From Paracoccus sp. Z118 (lineage in GTDB: Bacteria; Pseudomonadota; Alphaproteobacteria; Rhodobacterales; Rhodobacteraceae): a DNA stretch of 64,000 nt. Position numbers and translations under genes: made by a program. Numbering within the stretch: the stretch's first letter is position 1; every line of letters begins with the position of its first letter. Of this stretch, positions 27,534 through 37,438 are shown piece by piece. Below the pieces are notes generated by a model, which saw nothing but the letters and a program-made list of their open reading frames with translations, was not told the DNA's origin and ran no database searches. The stretch is from the NCBI RefSeq assembly GCF_019061185.1, contig NZ_JAHQZU010000006.1, positions 124,001 through 188,000 of the forward strand, given 5' to 3'.

Positions 27534-28994
27534 TTAGCCTCTCGGATCGTCCAGGATTTCCTGCGCCGTCATCTGCCGGACCGGCTCACCCGGCAAGCGC
27601 GTGAATCGTTCGATCAGGTCGCGCTGCATCCGCTTGGACCGTCCGGTCCAGGCCAGCACGCCCTCGGGCAGGTCCGCGCCGATGGTCGCCGCGTGCCGAT
27701 CCGGCTGGGCGGTCAGGATCGCGAAGGTGATCCCGCCCGGCGCATGACCGGCAAGGTTCGACACGAAGTTCAGCGTTCCCGTCTTGGCCCGCACATCCCG
27801 GCCACGGGACTCGGAGCCGAGCGCATCGGCCAGCGGGTCGGGCTTGAGCAGCGCGGGCAGCCCCGCCATCCGCCCCGGCCCGTGCAGCAGATGGGCGAGC
27901 GTCGCCGGGCTGATCCGGCTGGCGGGCGAGAGCCCCGAGTGATCCGCGAAGCGGAACGCGCCCGCGATGCCCTGCGCCTGCATCCACGCTGTCATCACAG
28001 CGCCCGACGACGCCAGATCGCCCGCACCGCTGGAGGCGAGCCCCACCGCCTCGGCCGTGAGGTTGGTCGAATAATGCAGCATGTCCCGCAGGATCCCGCG
28101 CAGCGGCGGGCTGTCGATGCGGGCGATCTCGACGCCGCGCGGCGCTGCCATCGCCACCTCCGGCGTCGGCAGGACAAGGCCCCTCGCGCGGCAGAGGGTC
28201 TGGAACACGTCACCCGCGTAAAGCTCGGGCTGGCGCACCGGCAGCCAGCGCGTGCCGGATCGGCCCATCGCGCGGGCGGCGATGGTCCAGCTTTCCACCG
28301 GGCCGCCCTCATAGGCAAACAGCGGCGCAGCGCGGTCCACCGCCGCGATCCGCACGCTGTAGGCGCGCGGCGCGACCCGACTTCCGCGGGCGGTCAGCGA
28401 CAACCCGGCACCGCCTGCCCGCCAGTTCAGATGGACGCGGTTGAAGTTCAGCATCATCCCCGAGACGGAGGGGTTGTAGGCGAGGTGGTCGGCCTGCGGG
28501 GGCGCGATCTCGTCGATCCGCGGCAGCGCGCCGCCCCAGACGGCGAAGCGGGAGAAACTGCGCCCCTGCAGCGCGGCGGCGGTGTCGGCCGCCAGCCCGT
28601 CCAGCGCATCGCTGTCCAGCACCGGATCGCCGCCGCCGGCCAGTATCAGCGTGTCGCCATCCACCCAGACGCGCGTCGTGAAACGGTGATCCGCGCCGAG
28701 CCGGTCCAGCGCGTAAAGCGCCGTCACCGCCTTCAGCGTGCTGGCGGGCGGCAGCGCGGCGTCAGGTTCCCGCGCGTCCAGCACCGTCCCGTCCGGGCCG
28801 AGCGCGACGAACGCCACCTGCCCGTTCAGCCTTGCCGCCTCGATCAGCTGCGCGGCGGGTGCGGGCGGGCGGCGGCGCGGCGCCGCGCTGGCCAGCGGCG
28901 CGAGCGCGCCGACCGTCTGCGCCACCGCGCCCGTGCCGACCATGGCCGCCGCCGCGCCGCCGAGGCCAACCAGAAATCCGCGCCGGTCCATCAT
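27534..28994 (-). CDS. dacB: D-alanyl-D-alanine carboxypeptidase, PBP4 type
   Basis: A 486-residue class C penicillin-binding protein acting on peptidoglycan peptides in the periplasm. The N-terminus MMDRRGFLVGLGGAAAA looks like a Tat-type signal peptide. The SxxK motif is S85-x-x-K88 in PPASTLKAV; the SxN-like motif is in YSTNLTAEAVGL and the KTG motif in VRAKTGTLNFVSNL. The ATG at 28994 overlaps the stop of the large membrane protein gene upstream (ATGA), so dacB is the last gene of the moxR operon. AAGGAGTTGGAAGCG before the start is a strong ribosome site. Confidence 0.92.
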   Translation of the reverse strand: MMDRRGFLVGLGGAAAAMVGTGAVAQTVGALAPLASAAPRRRPPAPAAQLIEAARLNGQVAFVALGPDGTVLDAREPDAALPPASTLKAVTALYALDRLGADHRFTTRVWVDGDTLILAGGGDPVLDSDALDGLAADTAAALQGRSFSRFAVWGGALPRIDEIAPPQADHLAYNPSVSGMMLNFNRVHLNWRAGGAGLSLTARGSRVAPRAYSVRIAAVDRAAPLFAYEGGPVESWTIAARAMGRSGTRWLPVRQPELYAGDVFQTLCRARGLVLPTPEVAMAAPRGVEIARIDSPPLRGILRDMLHYSTNLTAEAVGLASSGAGDLASSGAVMTAWMQAQGIAGAFRFADHSGLSPASRISPATLAHLLHGPGRMAGLPALLKPDPLADALGSESRGRDVRAKTGTLNFVSNLAGHAPGGITFAILTAQPDRHAATIGADLPEGVLAWTGRSKRMQRDLIERFTRLPGEPVRQMTAQEILDDPRG

Positions 28995-31105
28995 CGCTTC
29001 CAACTCCTTATCCGGCCGCCTTCCAGCAGCCATCCCGCGAGCGCGAGGCCGGCGATCAGCGCCAGCCACGCCCAGTCCGGCAGCAGCGGGCGGCGGCTCA
29101 GGCCCGACACCTGCGCGGCCTCGCGCGGGGTGATCGCGATCCACTCGCCCCCGACGCCCCACCCGTGGGCCGAGCGCCCCGGCCGGGCCGTCCGCACATC
29201 CGGCACCCCGTCCGAGAGGTGCAGCACCGCCCCGCCCGTCGCCTCGGCCAGCGGCGCGAGCGCCTCGCCCGACGCCACCGTCTGCTCGAACTCGCGCGGC
29301 GCGGCGGGGCCGAGCGCCATCAGCCGGGTCAGATCACCATGCTGGAGAGTATACAGCCCGGGCGCCGGGGCCTGCCAGTGGCCGGTGAAACGGCCGGGCT
29401 CCTGCGGCTCCAGCGGCAGTTCGGCGGTGCTGCCATCGGGCGCGGTGACCGTGACCGGCCCGGCCTCGTCCTGCATGGTCCGGCGCGTCACCGTCACCGA
29501 CAGATCGCGGCCGGTCTGCGCCAGCAGCGCCTCCTCCTCCAGCTCCGGCTCCTTCATTGACCAGTGGGCGATCCGCCGCAGCAGTTCCAGTTGCGGCCCG
29601 CCCCCCTCGAAGCCGCGCCCCCACAGCCAGACCTGATCCGAAGCGAGCAGCGCGACCCGCCCCTCGCCCTCTCGGTCCAGCACCAGCAGCGGCGCGTCGC
29701 CCTCCGCCGTCATCACCACCTGCGCATCGGGATCGGGGATGATGTCCTGCCGCTGAAGCCAGCGCCCCCAGCCCGGCTCGCCCCCCTGCTCTGCCGGGGC
29801 GCCCGGCAGGCCCGAGGTCACGGGGTGGCGGTGGCCGTCCGCAGTCAACTGCGGGGTGAACGCTTCCTGCACCACGCGGCCGGTCGGGCGGGCGGGCAGG
29901 ATATCGCCGATGGGCGACAGGTTCAGGCTTTCCACGCTCGCCATTTCCGGCCCGGCCGAGACCAGCAGCGCACCGCCTTCCTGCACATAGCGGCGGATAT
30001 TGTCAAAATAGTCGCGCGGCAGGATGCCCCTGACGCGATAACGGTCGAAGATGATGAGGTCGAAGTCGTTGATCCGCTGCTCGAACAGCTCCTGCGTGGG
30101 AAAGGCGATCAGCGCCACCTCGTCCACCGGCACGCCGTCCATCTTGTCCGGCGGGCGCAGGATGGTGAAATGGATCAGATCGACATTTGCATCCGATTTC
30201 AGCAGGTTGCGCCAGGTTCTTTCACCGGCATGCGGCTCGCCCGAGACCAGCAGGACGCGCAGCCGGTCGCGCACCCCTTCGATCTGGACGGCGGCGGCGT
30301 CGTTCTGCTCGGTCAGCTGCGGCGCCCCCGCCTCGGGCGGATCGAGGCGGATGGAGACGACGTTCTGCCCGGCATGGGTGATCGACACCGGCAGGTCCAG
30401 CGGGATGCCGGGGGGAAGCGCGATCACCTGCTCGTCCTCGCCCTCCACCCGGACACGCAGGGTGGCGGGGCGGCCGACCATCTCGGGCGGAACGGCGCCC
30501 TGATCCTCGATCCGCAGGCGGATCACGGCGGGGGTGTCGATGAGACCGAAGGCCGGCGCCTCGTCGATGACCAGCCGGCGGTCCCAGTCGGTAGGCTGGC
30601 CGGTCAGCAGGACATGGACCGGCGCAGGGGCGTTCGCCGGCACCATCGCCGCGTCGTGGGCCTGCCCGTCCGTGACCGCGACGATGCCCGCCACCCGCGC
30701 CTCCGGCTCGGCCGCGAGGGCGCGGGTCAGCGCCGTGCCGATCAGCGTGCCGTCGGGATCGTCGGCCACGGTGACGCGGCGCAGTTCCACGCCGGCCAGC
30801 GCCGCCAGTTGGCCGGTGATCTGGTCCATGGCGGCGTCGGTCTGCGCGTCGCGGCCCGGCAGCGACTGGCTGGCCGAGCGGTCGTCCAGCAGGATCACGA
30901 TGTCGGAAAGTCCGTGGCGCACGCCCCGCTCCAGCACCGGCGCGGCGAGCGCGGCGGCGGCGGCGAGCCCGGCGAGGCCGCGCAGCGACCAGCCCGGAAG
31001 TCCGCGCCAGAGCGCCCAGGCGGCGGCCAGCAGCGCGAGCGCGGCGATGACCGCCACCACCGGCCAAGGCAGCGAAGGATCGAAGCGCAACCCCGTCACG
31101 GCCAC
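28991..31105 (-). CDS. Large membrane protein of the MoxR/BatA operon
   Basis: A 704-residue protein with two N-terminal membrane helices (about 14-55) and one near the C-terminus (about 675-695). The region after the first helices, SDIVILLDDRSASQS with VAGIVAVTDGQAHD, resembles a von Willebrand A-like fold. Residues about 330-470 resemble a class I glutamine-amidotransferase-like domain (RVLLVSGEPHAGERTWRNLL, FDLIIFDRYR, YVQEGGALLVSAG). This combination is typical of the large membrane partner of MoxR/DUF58/BatA clusters. It starts with GTG, overlaps the DUF4159 gene by ten bases, and overlaps dacB by four. Function unknown, probably envelope-related. Confidence 0.8.
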   Translation of the reverse strand: MAVTGLRFDPSLPWPVVAVIAALALLAAAWALWRGLPGWSLRGLAGLAAAAALAAPVLERGVRHGLSDIVILLDDRSASQSLPGRDAQTDAAMDQITGQLAALAGVELRRVTVADDPDGTLIGTALTRALAAEPEARVAGIVAVTDGQAHDAAMVPANAPAPVHVLLTGQPTDWDRRLVIDEAPAFGLIDTPAVIRLRIEDQGAVPPEMVGRPATLRVRVEGEDEQVIALPPGIPLDLPVSITHAGQNVVSIRLDPPEAGAPQLTEQNDAAAVQIEGVRDRLRVLLVSGEPHAGERTWRNLLKSDANVDLIHFTILRPPDKMDGVPVDEVALIAFPTQELFEQRINDFDLIIFDRYRVRGILPRDYFDNIRRYVQEGGALLVSAGPEMASVESLNLSPIGDILPARPTGRVVQEAFTPQLTADGHRHPVTSGLPGAPAEQGGEPGWGRWLQRQDIIPDPDAQVVMTAEGDAPLLVLDREGEGRVALLASDQVWLWGRGFEGGGPQLELLRRIAHWSMKEPELEEEALLAQTGRDLSVTVTRRTMQDEAGPVTVTAPDGSTAELPLEPQEPGRFTGHWQAPAPGLYTLQHGDLTRLMALGPAAPREFEQTVASGEALAPLAEATGGAVLHLSDGVPDVRTARPGRSAHGWGVGGEWIAITPREAAQVSGLSRRPLLPDWAWLALIAGLALAGWLLEGGRIRSWKR

Positions 31106-31947
31106 TCACCCAAGCCCGGATAGCCCCTGTCGCGGCCCAGCCGGTCGAGCAGCGCGGGCACATGGACCTGATCGGATTTGTAATTGCCCGTAAGGACATA
31201 CATGACGAGGTTGATGCCAAATCTCAGCGCCAGCTCACGCTGATGCTCGCCGTCAAGGCCGCTGCCGACCTGATGCGTCGGCAGGCCGCGGTCATCGATC
31301 GCCCAGGCTTCGGCCCAGTCGTTCGCCCCGATCAGGACCGGCGAAACACCATCGTTGAGCCGCCGGAACCCCGCGACCGGCAGACCCTCGGTGCTGGTCG
31401 CAGCTTCTGCCCAGAGCGGGTTGCCCCGCCAGCGACCGGGGAAGTCCTGCAGCAGATAGAAGCTGCGGGTCAGGACGTGATCCTCGGGCACGGGTTCCAG
31501 CGGCGGGATGTCCAGCGGCGCCGCGAGCCGTTGCAGATCGGCCCGCCCGCCCGGCGTTCCGGCCCCGGCGATGTCGCCGTCGCGGGTGTCGAAAAGGATC
31601 ATCCCGCCTGAACGCAGGAAATGGTTCAGCCGCACATAGGCTGACGGCGACGGGGCCGGCTGCGCGGCGGTGACGGGCCAGTAGAGGAAGGTCAGCATCG
31701 ACACGTCGTCCCGGTCGAGGTCGATGCCGACCGGCGCGCCGGGCTCGACCGTCGTGCGCATCGTCAGCCCCAGCGAGAGGCCGTCGAGCCCTTGCCGGCT
31801 GGTCTCGTCCACCTCGGCATCGCCGGTCAGCACATAGGCGAGCGCCACCTGCCGCGCCGCCGCCGCGAGGCGCGGGTCCGGGCCCTCCTGCGCGGCGACC
31901 GGCGGCGGCATCAGCAGCGCCAGCAGCAGAAGGCCGAGGCGGATCAC
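31096..31947 (-). CDS. DUF4159 domain protein
   Basis: A 283-residue protein that starts with GTG inside the stop of the preceding gene (GTGA). The N-terminus VIRLGLLLLALLMPPPVAAQ is a signal peptide or membrane anchor with a likely cleavage after AAQ. The rest is a DUF4159 domain (AYVLTGDAEVDETSRQGLDGLSL, SGGMILFDTRDGD, DHVLTRSFYLLQDFPGRW, NLVMYVLTGNYKSDQVHVPALLDRLG). Homologues that I recall from related bacteria carry this domain fused to the preceding BatA-type protein, so it may be the detached C-terminal half of one larger protein. An in-frame start further upstream shows no homology. Confidence 0.85.
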   Translation of the reverse strand: MIRLGLLLLALLMPPPVAAQEGPDPRLAAAARQVALAYVLTGDAEVDETSRQGLDGLSLGLTMRTTVEPGAPVGIDLDRDDVSMLTFLYWPVTAAQPAPSPSAYVRLNHFLRSGGMILFDTRDGDIAGAGTPGGRADLQRLAAPLDIPPLEPVPEDHVLTRSFYLLQDFPGRWRGNPLWAEAATSTEGLPVAGFRRLNDGVSPVLIGANDWAEAWAIDDRGLPTHQVGSGLDGEHQRELALRFGINLVMYVLTGNYKSDQVHVPALLDRLGRDRGYPGLGEWP

Positions 31948-33899
31948 GCGAGCACCCCCTTCGCCATCCCGCCGCCGCGCCGCCCGGCGAGGGCGGCGGA
32001 TGCCGCGGCGTCGATCGCCAGCAGCGCGGCGGCGAGCGCGACGAGCCAGCCGCGCAGGCTCAGCCCCGGCTGCGTGGCGGCCTGCTCCACTCGGGCGCCG
32101 GGCCATGCGGCGGGGGCGCCGGCGGGGGGCAATTCGCCGCCCGCGTTCAGCGCGATCCGCCGCTGCCCCGCCGCGTAGATGCCGACCGGGGCGCCGGGGG
32201 CCGGGCCCGCCGTCAGATCTTCGGCGGCAACGGGAGCAATCTCGGCCGGATCGGCGGGACGGCCAAAGCCGTCCAGCACAAGCTCGGCCGTCCAGAATGG
32301 TTCGTCGTCCGTGGTCTGGGGCGTCTCGTCTCTGGCGGCTCCCCTGCCGGCGGACTGCACCAGCCGCCCCAGCATCTCGACGAACAGGCCCGAGATCGGC
32401 AGCGAGGACCAGTCGGCGCTGGCCGAGCTATGGAACATCACAACTTGTCCCTGCCCCAGTTCCTCGCGCGTGACCAGCGGCGTTCCGTCGCTGAGCGCGG
32501 CGATGGTGCGGGCGGTCAGCTCCGGGTCAGGCTCGGCCATCAGCTGCGCCCGCACGGTCACGTCATCGGGCGCGGTCAGCCCGGCGAACGGACCGACGGG
32601 ACCGAAGGGTTGAATCGTGCGCGGCTCACCCCAGCTGAGCGCCCCGCCGACATCGCGCCCGCCGGGACGCAGGCGGACCGGCAGCAGCGGGTCGAGGTCC
32701 AGAAGGTCCGAGCCGGCCATGCGCGGCCCGGCGAAGCGGATCAGCAGCCCGCCATCGCTGACCCATTCGGGCAGCGCGGAATCGTCAGGCTCCAGAATTT
32801 CGTCGGACAGGATGATGACATCGGGCGCGGCGGGGATCACCTCGGCCAGCGTGCCCTCGATCAGGTCCGAACGCTGGGCAAGCGCCTGCCGCAGATAGTG
32901 CAGGGGCGAGAGCAGCGCCTGCCCCTCGGTGCTGCGGACATCGCCGGCCAGCGCGACCTTGGGGCGGCGAACGCGGTCGTCGGCCAGAACGATGGCACCG
33001 GCAGAAGCCTCGCCCTCGATGGCGAAGCGGGTGACGCGGTTGCGAAGCTCCGACGGAAGGTCGATGGGCAGGGTGGTTTCGCCGCTGGCGGGCGCGCCTT
33101 CCGGCGCGGTGAGCCGCGCGAGCGTGCGCGGTATGCCCTGCGGATCGGGACCGATCGCCAGCACGGCAGGCCACGGCGCGTCGGCGGTCGAGCGCATGGT
33201 CAGCGCGGGCGCCGCGCCGGGCTCGATCTGAAGGCTGCGGACGGGCGCGGATTGCGGCACCACGCTGACCGGACCGCGCGCGGACAACGCTGCCAGCCAT
33301 TCGGCCCGGCCGGGATGGTCCAGCCCGTCGCTGAGCCAGAGGGTGGCGAAACCCTCCGGCGCCTCGGCAAGCGCAGCAGAGGGATCGGGCGGATAGCGCG
33401 TCTCCCACGCTTGCGGCTCGGTCCCGCGCAGGCGGGCGGCCTGCTCGGCGGCGGGCTGGAAGGGCAACGTCTCGCCCCGACCCGCCTGCCCGTCCGCCAG
33501 CAGCAGGGCCGCCGGGCGGGCGTCTGCCGCCGCCTGTTCCAGCACGGCAAGGGCGCGGGCGCGGGCGGCGGTCCAGCCGGGCGCAGCCTGCCAGCCGGCA
33601 TCCATCACCACCAGCAGCGGCCCGGTGGCGGTGGCCAGCGGCGCGGGTTTCCACACCGGCCCGGCAAGACCGAGGATCAGCGCCGCGATTGCCGCCATCC
33701 GCAGCGCCAGCAGCCACCACGGCGTGCGGCGGGTGATCGGCGCGGGATCGGGCAGGCCCGCCAGCAGGGCCGTGCCGGGGAACGTCACCTCGCGCGGCGC
33801 GGGGGGAACGGCGCGCAGCAGCAGCCACAGCACCGGAAGCGCGATCAGCGCGGTCAGCACCCACGGCGCGGCAAATCCCAACGGGCCGAGTGTCAGCAT
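31944..33899 (-). CDS. BatA N-terminal (aerotolerance regulator) domain protein
   Basis: A 651-residue protein with the BatA_N motif at the start: MLTLGPLGFAAPWVLTALIALPVLWLLLRAVPP (two hydrophobic segments, about 1-30 and 60-85) and the FPGTALL linker. The middle is periplasmic or cytoplasmic with a VWA-like beginning (GPLLVVMDAG) and a glutamine-amidotransferase-like segment. A C-terminal membrane helix (about 620-640) ends just before the stop. It lies 12 bases after the DUF58 gene and overlaps the DUF4159 gene by GTGA, at the exact position where homologues continue as one chain. Confidence 0.82.
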   Translation of the reverse strand: MLTLGPLGFAAPWVLTALIALPVLWLLLRAVPPAPREVTFPGTALLAGLPDPAPITRRTPWWLLALRMAAIAALILGLAGPVWKPAPLATATGPLLVVMDAGWQAAPGWTAARARALAVLEQAAADARPAALLLADGQAGRGETLPFQPAAEQAARLRGTEPQAWETRYPPDPSAALAEAPEGFATLWLSDGLDHPGRAEWLAALSARGPVSVVPQSAPVRSLQIEPGAAPALTMRSTADAPWPAVLAIGPDPQGIPRTLARLTAPEGAPASGETTLPIDLPSELRNRVTRFAIEGEASAGAIVLADDRVRRPKVALAGDVRSTEGQALLSPLHYLRQALAQRSDLIEGTLAEVIPAAPDVIILSDEILEPDDSALPEWVSDGGLLIRFAGPRMAGSDLLDLDPLLPVRLRPGGRDVGGALSWGEPRTIQPFGPVGPFAGLTAPDDVTVRAQLMAEPDPELTARTIAALSDGTPLVTREELGQGQVVMFHSSASADWSSLPISGLFVEMLGRLVQSAGRGAARDETPQTTDDEPFWTAELVLDGFGRPADPAEIAPVAAEDLTAGPAPGAPVGIYAAGQRRIALNAGGELPPAGAPAAWPGARVEQAATQPGLSLRGWLVALAAALLAIDAAASAALAGRRGGGMAKGVLA

Positions 33900-33911
33900 G
33901 CGCGCACCCCC

Positions 33912-34789
33912 TCAGCCCGCCAGCGCGCCATGCAGCCACAGCAGCGCCTGTCCGGGCGCGCTGCCCGTGTCGTGGGTGCCGAAGCGCCAGCCGGCGGCCG
34001 AGGCCGCGCGCTCCAGCGCCTCGCGCTGCGCGGCGAGGCGGTCCAGATAAGCGTCGCGCAAGGCGTCCGCGTTGCGCGTCTCGTGCCGCAAGCCGCCGGC
34101 GGCCGAGCGGAAACGGACCGCGCCGGAAAACGGGAACGCCTCCTCGACCGGGTCCAGCACCTGCAGCAGCGCCCCGGCGATACCCTGCGACGCCGCGGTG
34201 CGCAGGTAGCCCGCGACAGGCGCGGGGTCGGTCAGGAAATCGCCGATCAGGATCATCCGCCGCAGCGGGCGCAGATCGCCCGTGCCCGGCAGGTCGGCAT
34301 CGCCCGGCGCGGGTTCCTGCGCCAGCAGGTCATGGGCGATGCGGTCCGCCTGCGCCCGGCCCGCTTGCGGCGGGCGGCCCGAGACGCCGACCTTCTCGCC
34401 CCCGCGCAGCAGCACCAGCGTCAGCGCCATCGCCAGCAGCTCGGCGCGGGCGCGCTTGGTGGGGCGGGAGCGGTCGCCTGTCCAGTCCATGCCTTGCCCG
34501 GCCGAAACCCAGATGATCGCGGAATGGGCGGTTTCCAGTTCCTGCTCGCGCACGAAGGTCGCGTCGGAGCGGGCCGAGCGGCGCCAGTCGATCTGGCGCA
34601 TGGTGTCGCCGGGCGCGGCGGGCCGGTATTGCCAGAAATCCTCGCCCACTCCCGGACGGCGCAGTCCGTGCGCGCCCGGTTGCAGCGCGGCGGCGAGCCG
34701 TTCCGCTGACAGCAGCAGCGCCGGCAGCGCGGCGGCGGCGGCCTCGGCCCGCGCGCGAAGCTGACTGGCCGCCAATGGCGATGCAGCGT

Positions 34790-34793
<4 letters not shown>
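33912..34793 (-). CDS. DUF58 domain protein
   Basis: A 293-residue DUF58 protein. The conserved block GEDFWQYRPAAPGDTMRQIDWRRSARSDATFVREQELE (about 50-87) is the family hallmark, followed by IIWVSAGQGMDW as the VWA-like beta strand. Translation starts with a GTG at 34793 that overlaps the moxR stop (GTGA). DUF58 proteins usually work with MoxR AAA ATPases in envelope or redox-complex assembly; the client here is not known. An open frame extends upstream but only over moxR. Confidence 0.92.
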
Positions 34794-35791
<998 letters not shown>

Positions 35792-35856
35792 GACAACGTC
35801 CCTGAAGTGATCTAAGCCCGCAGCATAGGGTTCGACGCGGGAAGGCTCCACATCCA

Positions 35857-36393
35857 ATGGCGGACGAGACTGACAAAAGCGTGTGTTCGGTCGAGGAGGC
35901 CGCCCGGCAAGCCGGCCGCAAGGGACCGCCGCCCGTGCATCTGTGGAACCCCGATTACTGCGGAGAAATGGACCTGACGATCCGCGCCGATGGCACCTGG
36001 GTCCATGAGGGGCGCCCCATCGCCCGGCCCGAGATGGTGAAGCTCTTCGCCTCGATCCTGAAGCGCGAGGGGGACCGCTTCTTCCTCGTCACTCCGGTCG
36101 AGAAGCTGGGGATCACGGTCGAGGACGCGCCGTTCCTCGCGGTGGACGCCGAGATCGGCGCGGACCGGATCACCTTCACCACCAACACGGGCGACGAGGT
36201 GACGGCGGGACCCCAGAACCCCATCCGCGTGGATGAGCGGGACGGCGCGCCGCGCCCTTACGTCCATGTCCGGCGCGGGCTGGATGCGCTGATCGACCGC
36301 AAGACCTTCTATCGCCTCGTCGATGCCGCGCAGGTGGATGCCGAGGACCGGCTCGTCCTGCGCTCGGACGGCGCGACCTTCGTGTTGGGCTGA
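35857..36393 (+). CDS. DUF1285 family protein
   Basis: A 178-residue soluble protein matching DUF1285: PPPVHLWNPDYCGEMDLTIRADGTWVHEGRPIARPEMVKLF (about 23-63), FFLVTPVEKLGITVEDAPFLAV and the C-terminal FYRLVDAA. The function of the family is unknown. It is divergent from moxR, a position I associate with this gene in alphaproteobacteria, and is followed five bases later by the isomerase gene. Confidence 0.9.
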   Translation: MADETDKSVCSVEEAARQAGRKGPPPVHLWNPDYCGEMDLTIRADGTWVHEGRPIARPEMVKLFASILKREGDRFFLVTPVEKLGITVEDAPFLAVDAEIGADRITFTTNTGDEVTAGPQNPIRVDERDGAPRPYVHVRRGLDALIDRKTFYRLVDAAQVDAEDRLVLRSDGATFVLG

Positions 36394-36397
36394 GCCG

Positions 36398-37159
36398 TTG
36401 CCCCGTTTCGCCGCGAACCTGACCTTCCTGTTCACCGAACTGCCCATGCTGCAACGTTTCGCCGCCGCGCGGCGGGCGGGGTTTCGCGGCGTCGAGGTGC
36501 TGTTCCCCTATGACCTCTCGACGCGCGATCTGACGAAAGCCGCGCAGACCGAGGGGCTGGAGTTCGTCCTCATCAACGCGCCGCCGCCCAACTGGGCCGG
36601 CGGGCCCCGCGGCTTCGCGGCCCTGCCCGGCGGAGAGGAGCGGTTCCGCCGCGATTTCGAGCGCGCGCTGCGTCATGCGCAGGAACTCAGGGCGCTGCAC
36701 ATCCATGTGATGGCCGGGGCGGCCGAAGGCGCGACGGCCCGGCAGACCTTCACAGAGAACCTGCGATGGGCCTGCGAGCGCGCGCCCCACGCAAGCCTCA
36801 CCATCGAGCCGCTGAACTCGCTCGACATGCCGGGCTATTTCCTGCGCGACTTCGATCAGGCGGCCGAGATCATCGACGCGGTCGGCTGCCCCAATCTGGG
36901 GCTGCAATTCGACGCCTACCACGCCCAGATCATCACCGGCGACGTGGCGGCGACATGGGCCGCCCACGCCGCCCGGACGCGCCATGTCCAGATCGCCAGC
37001 GTGCCGGGACGGCATGAGCCCGGACCCGGCCCGGTGGACTTCCCCGGCTTCTTCCGCGCGGTCGATGCCAGCGGCTACGCGGGCTGGATCAGCGCCGAAT
37101 ACAATCCCCGCATCACGACCGAGGCGGGGATCGGATGGCTGGCCGATATGACACGGTGA
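36398..37159 (+). CDS. Hydroxypyruvate isomerase-like TIM-barrel protein
   Basis: A 253-residue xylose-isomerase-like TIM barrel of the Hyi group. Features are ANLTFLFTELPMLQRFAAARRAGFRGVEVLFPYD at the N-terminus, INAPPPNWAGGPRGFAALPG, and the metal ligand series E (TIEPLNSLDMPGYFL), D (LQFDAYHAQI), H (HVQIASVPGRHEPG) and E (ISAEYNP). The enzyme interconverts hydroxypyruvate and tartronate semialdehyde. The start is a TTG at 36398, five bases after the DUF1285 stop. No glyoxylate carboligase gene is nearby, so the metabolic role is not fixed by context. Confidence 0.9.
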   Translation: MPRFAANLTFLFTELPMLQRFAAARRAGFRGVEVLFPYDLSTRDLTKAAQTEGLEFVLINAPPPNWAGGPRGFAALPGGEERFRRDFERALRHAQELRALHIHVMAGAAEGATARQTFTENLRWACERAPHASLTIEPLNSLDMPGYFLRDFDQAAEIIDAVGCPNLGLQFDAYHAQIITGDVAATWAAHAARTRHVQIASVPGRHEPGPGPVDFPGFFRAVDASGYAGWISAEYNPRITTEAGIGWLADMTR

Positions 37160-37261
37160 CCCGACCGTGATCGGCCCGCCCGGAACCCGGCGGCGGGATG
37201 GGCGGTTCACCCGGTATTCCGCAATGCCGCGTCACACGGCGACACACGACAGGAAGCTGCC

Positions 37262-37336
37262 ATGAATTCGATCATCTACATCGTCGGCCTGGTGGTCGTC
37301 GTGCTCTTTATCCTGTCGATGCTCGGGCTGCGCTGA
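37262..37336 (+). CDS. 24-residue single-span membrane peptide
   Basis: A very small gene with ATG, 24 sense codons and TGA. The product begins MNSIIYIVGL and is almost entirely hydrophobic (Ile/Val/Leu) with a C-terminal Gly-Leu-Arg, so it should span the inner membrane once. GACAGGAAGC lies six to nine bases upstream. I recall similar short peptides in Rhodobacterales. It sits 102 bases before typA on the same strand. Function unknown. Confidence 0.7.
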   Translation: MNSIIYIVGLVVVVLFILSMLGLR

Positions 37337-37438
37337 CGGCGCAGACGGCTCGCCAGGACGCAGGCCCGGCCCGGCTTTCGGCTGGCGTTCCGGCGGTTGC
37401 TGCGCTAACGGGGCCGCGCAACCCAGGAAGGCCCTCCC

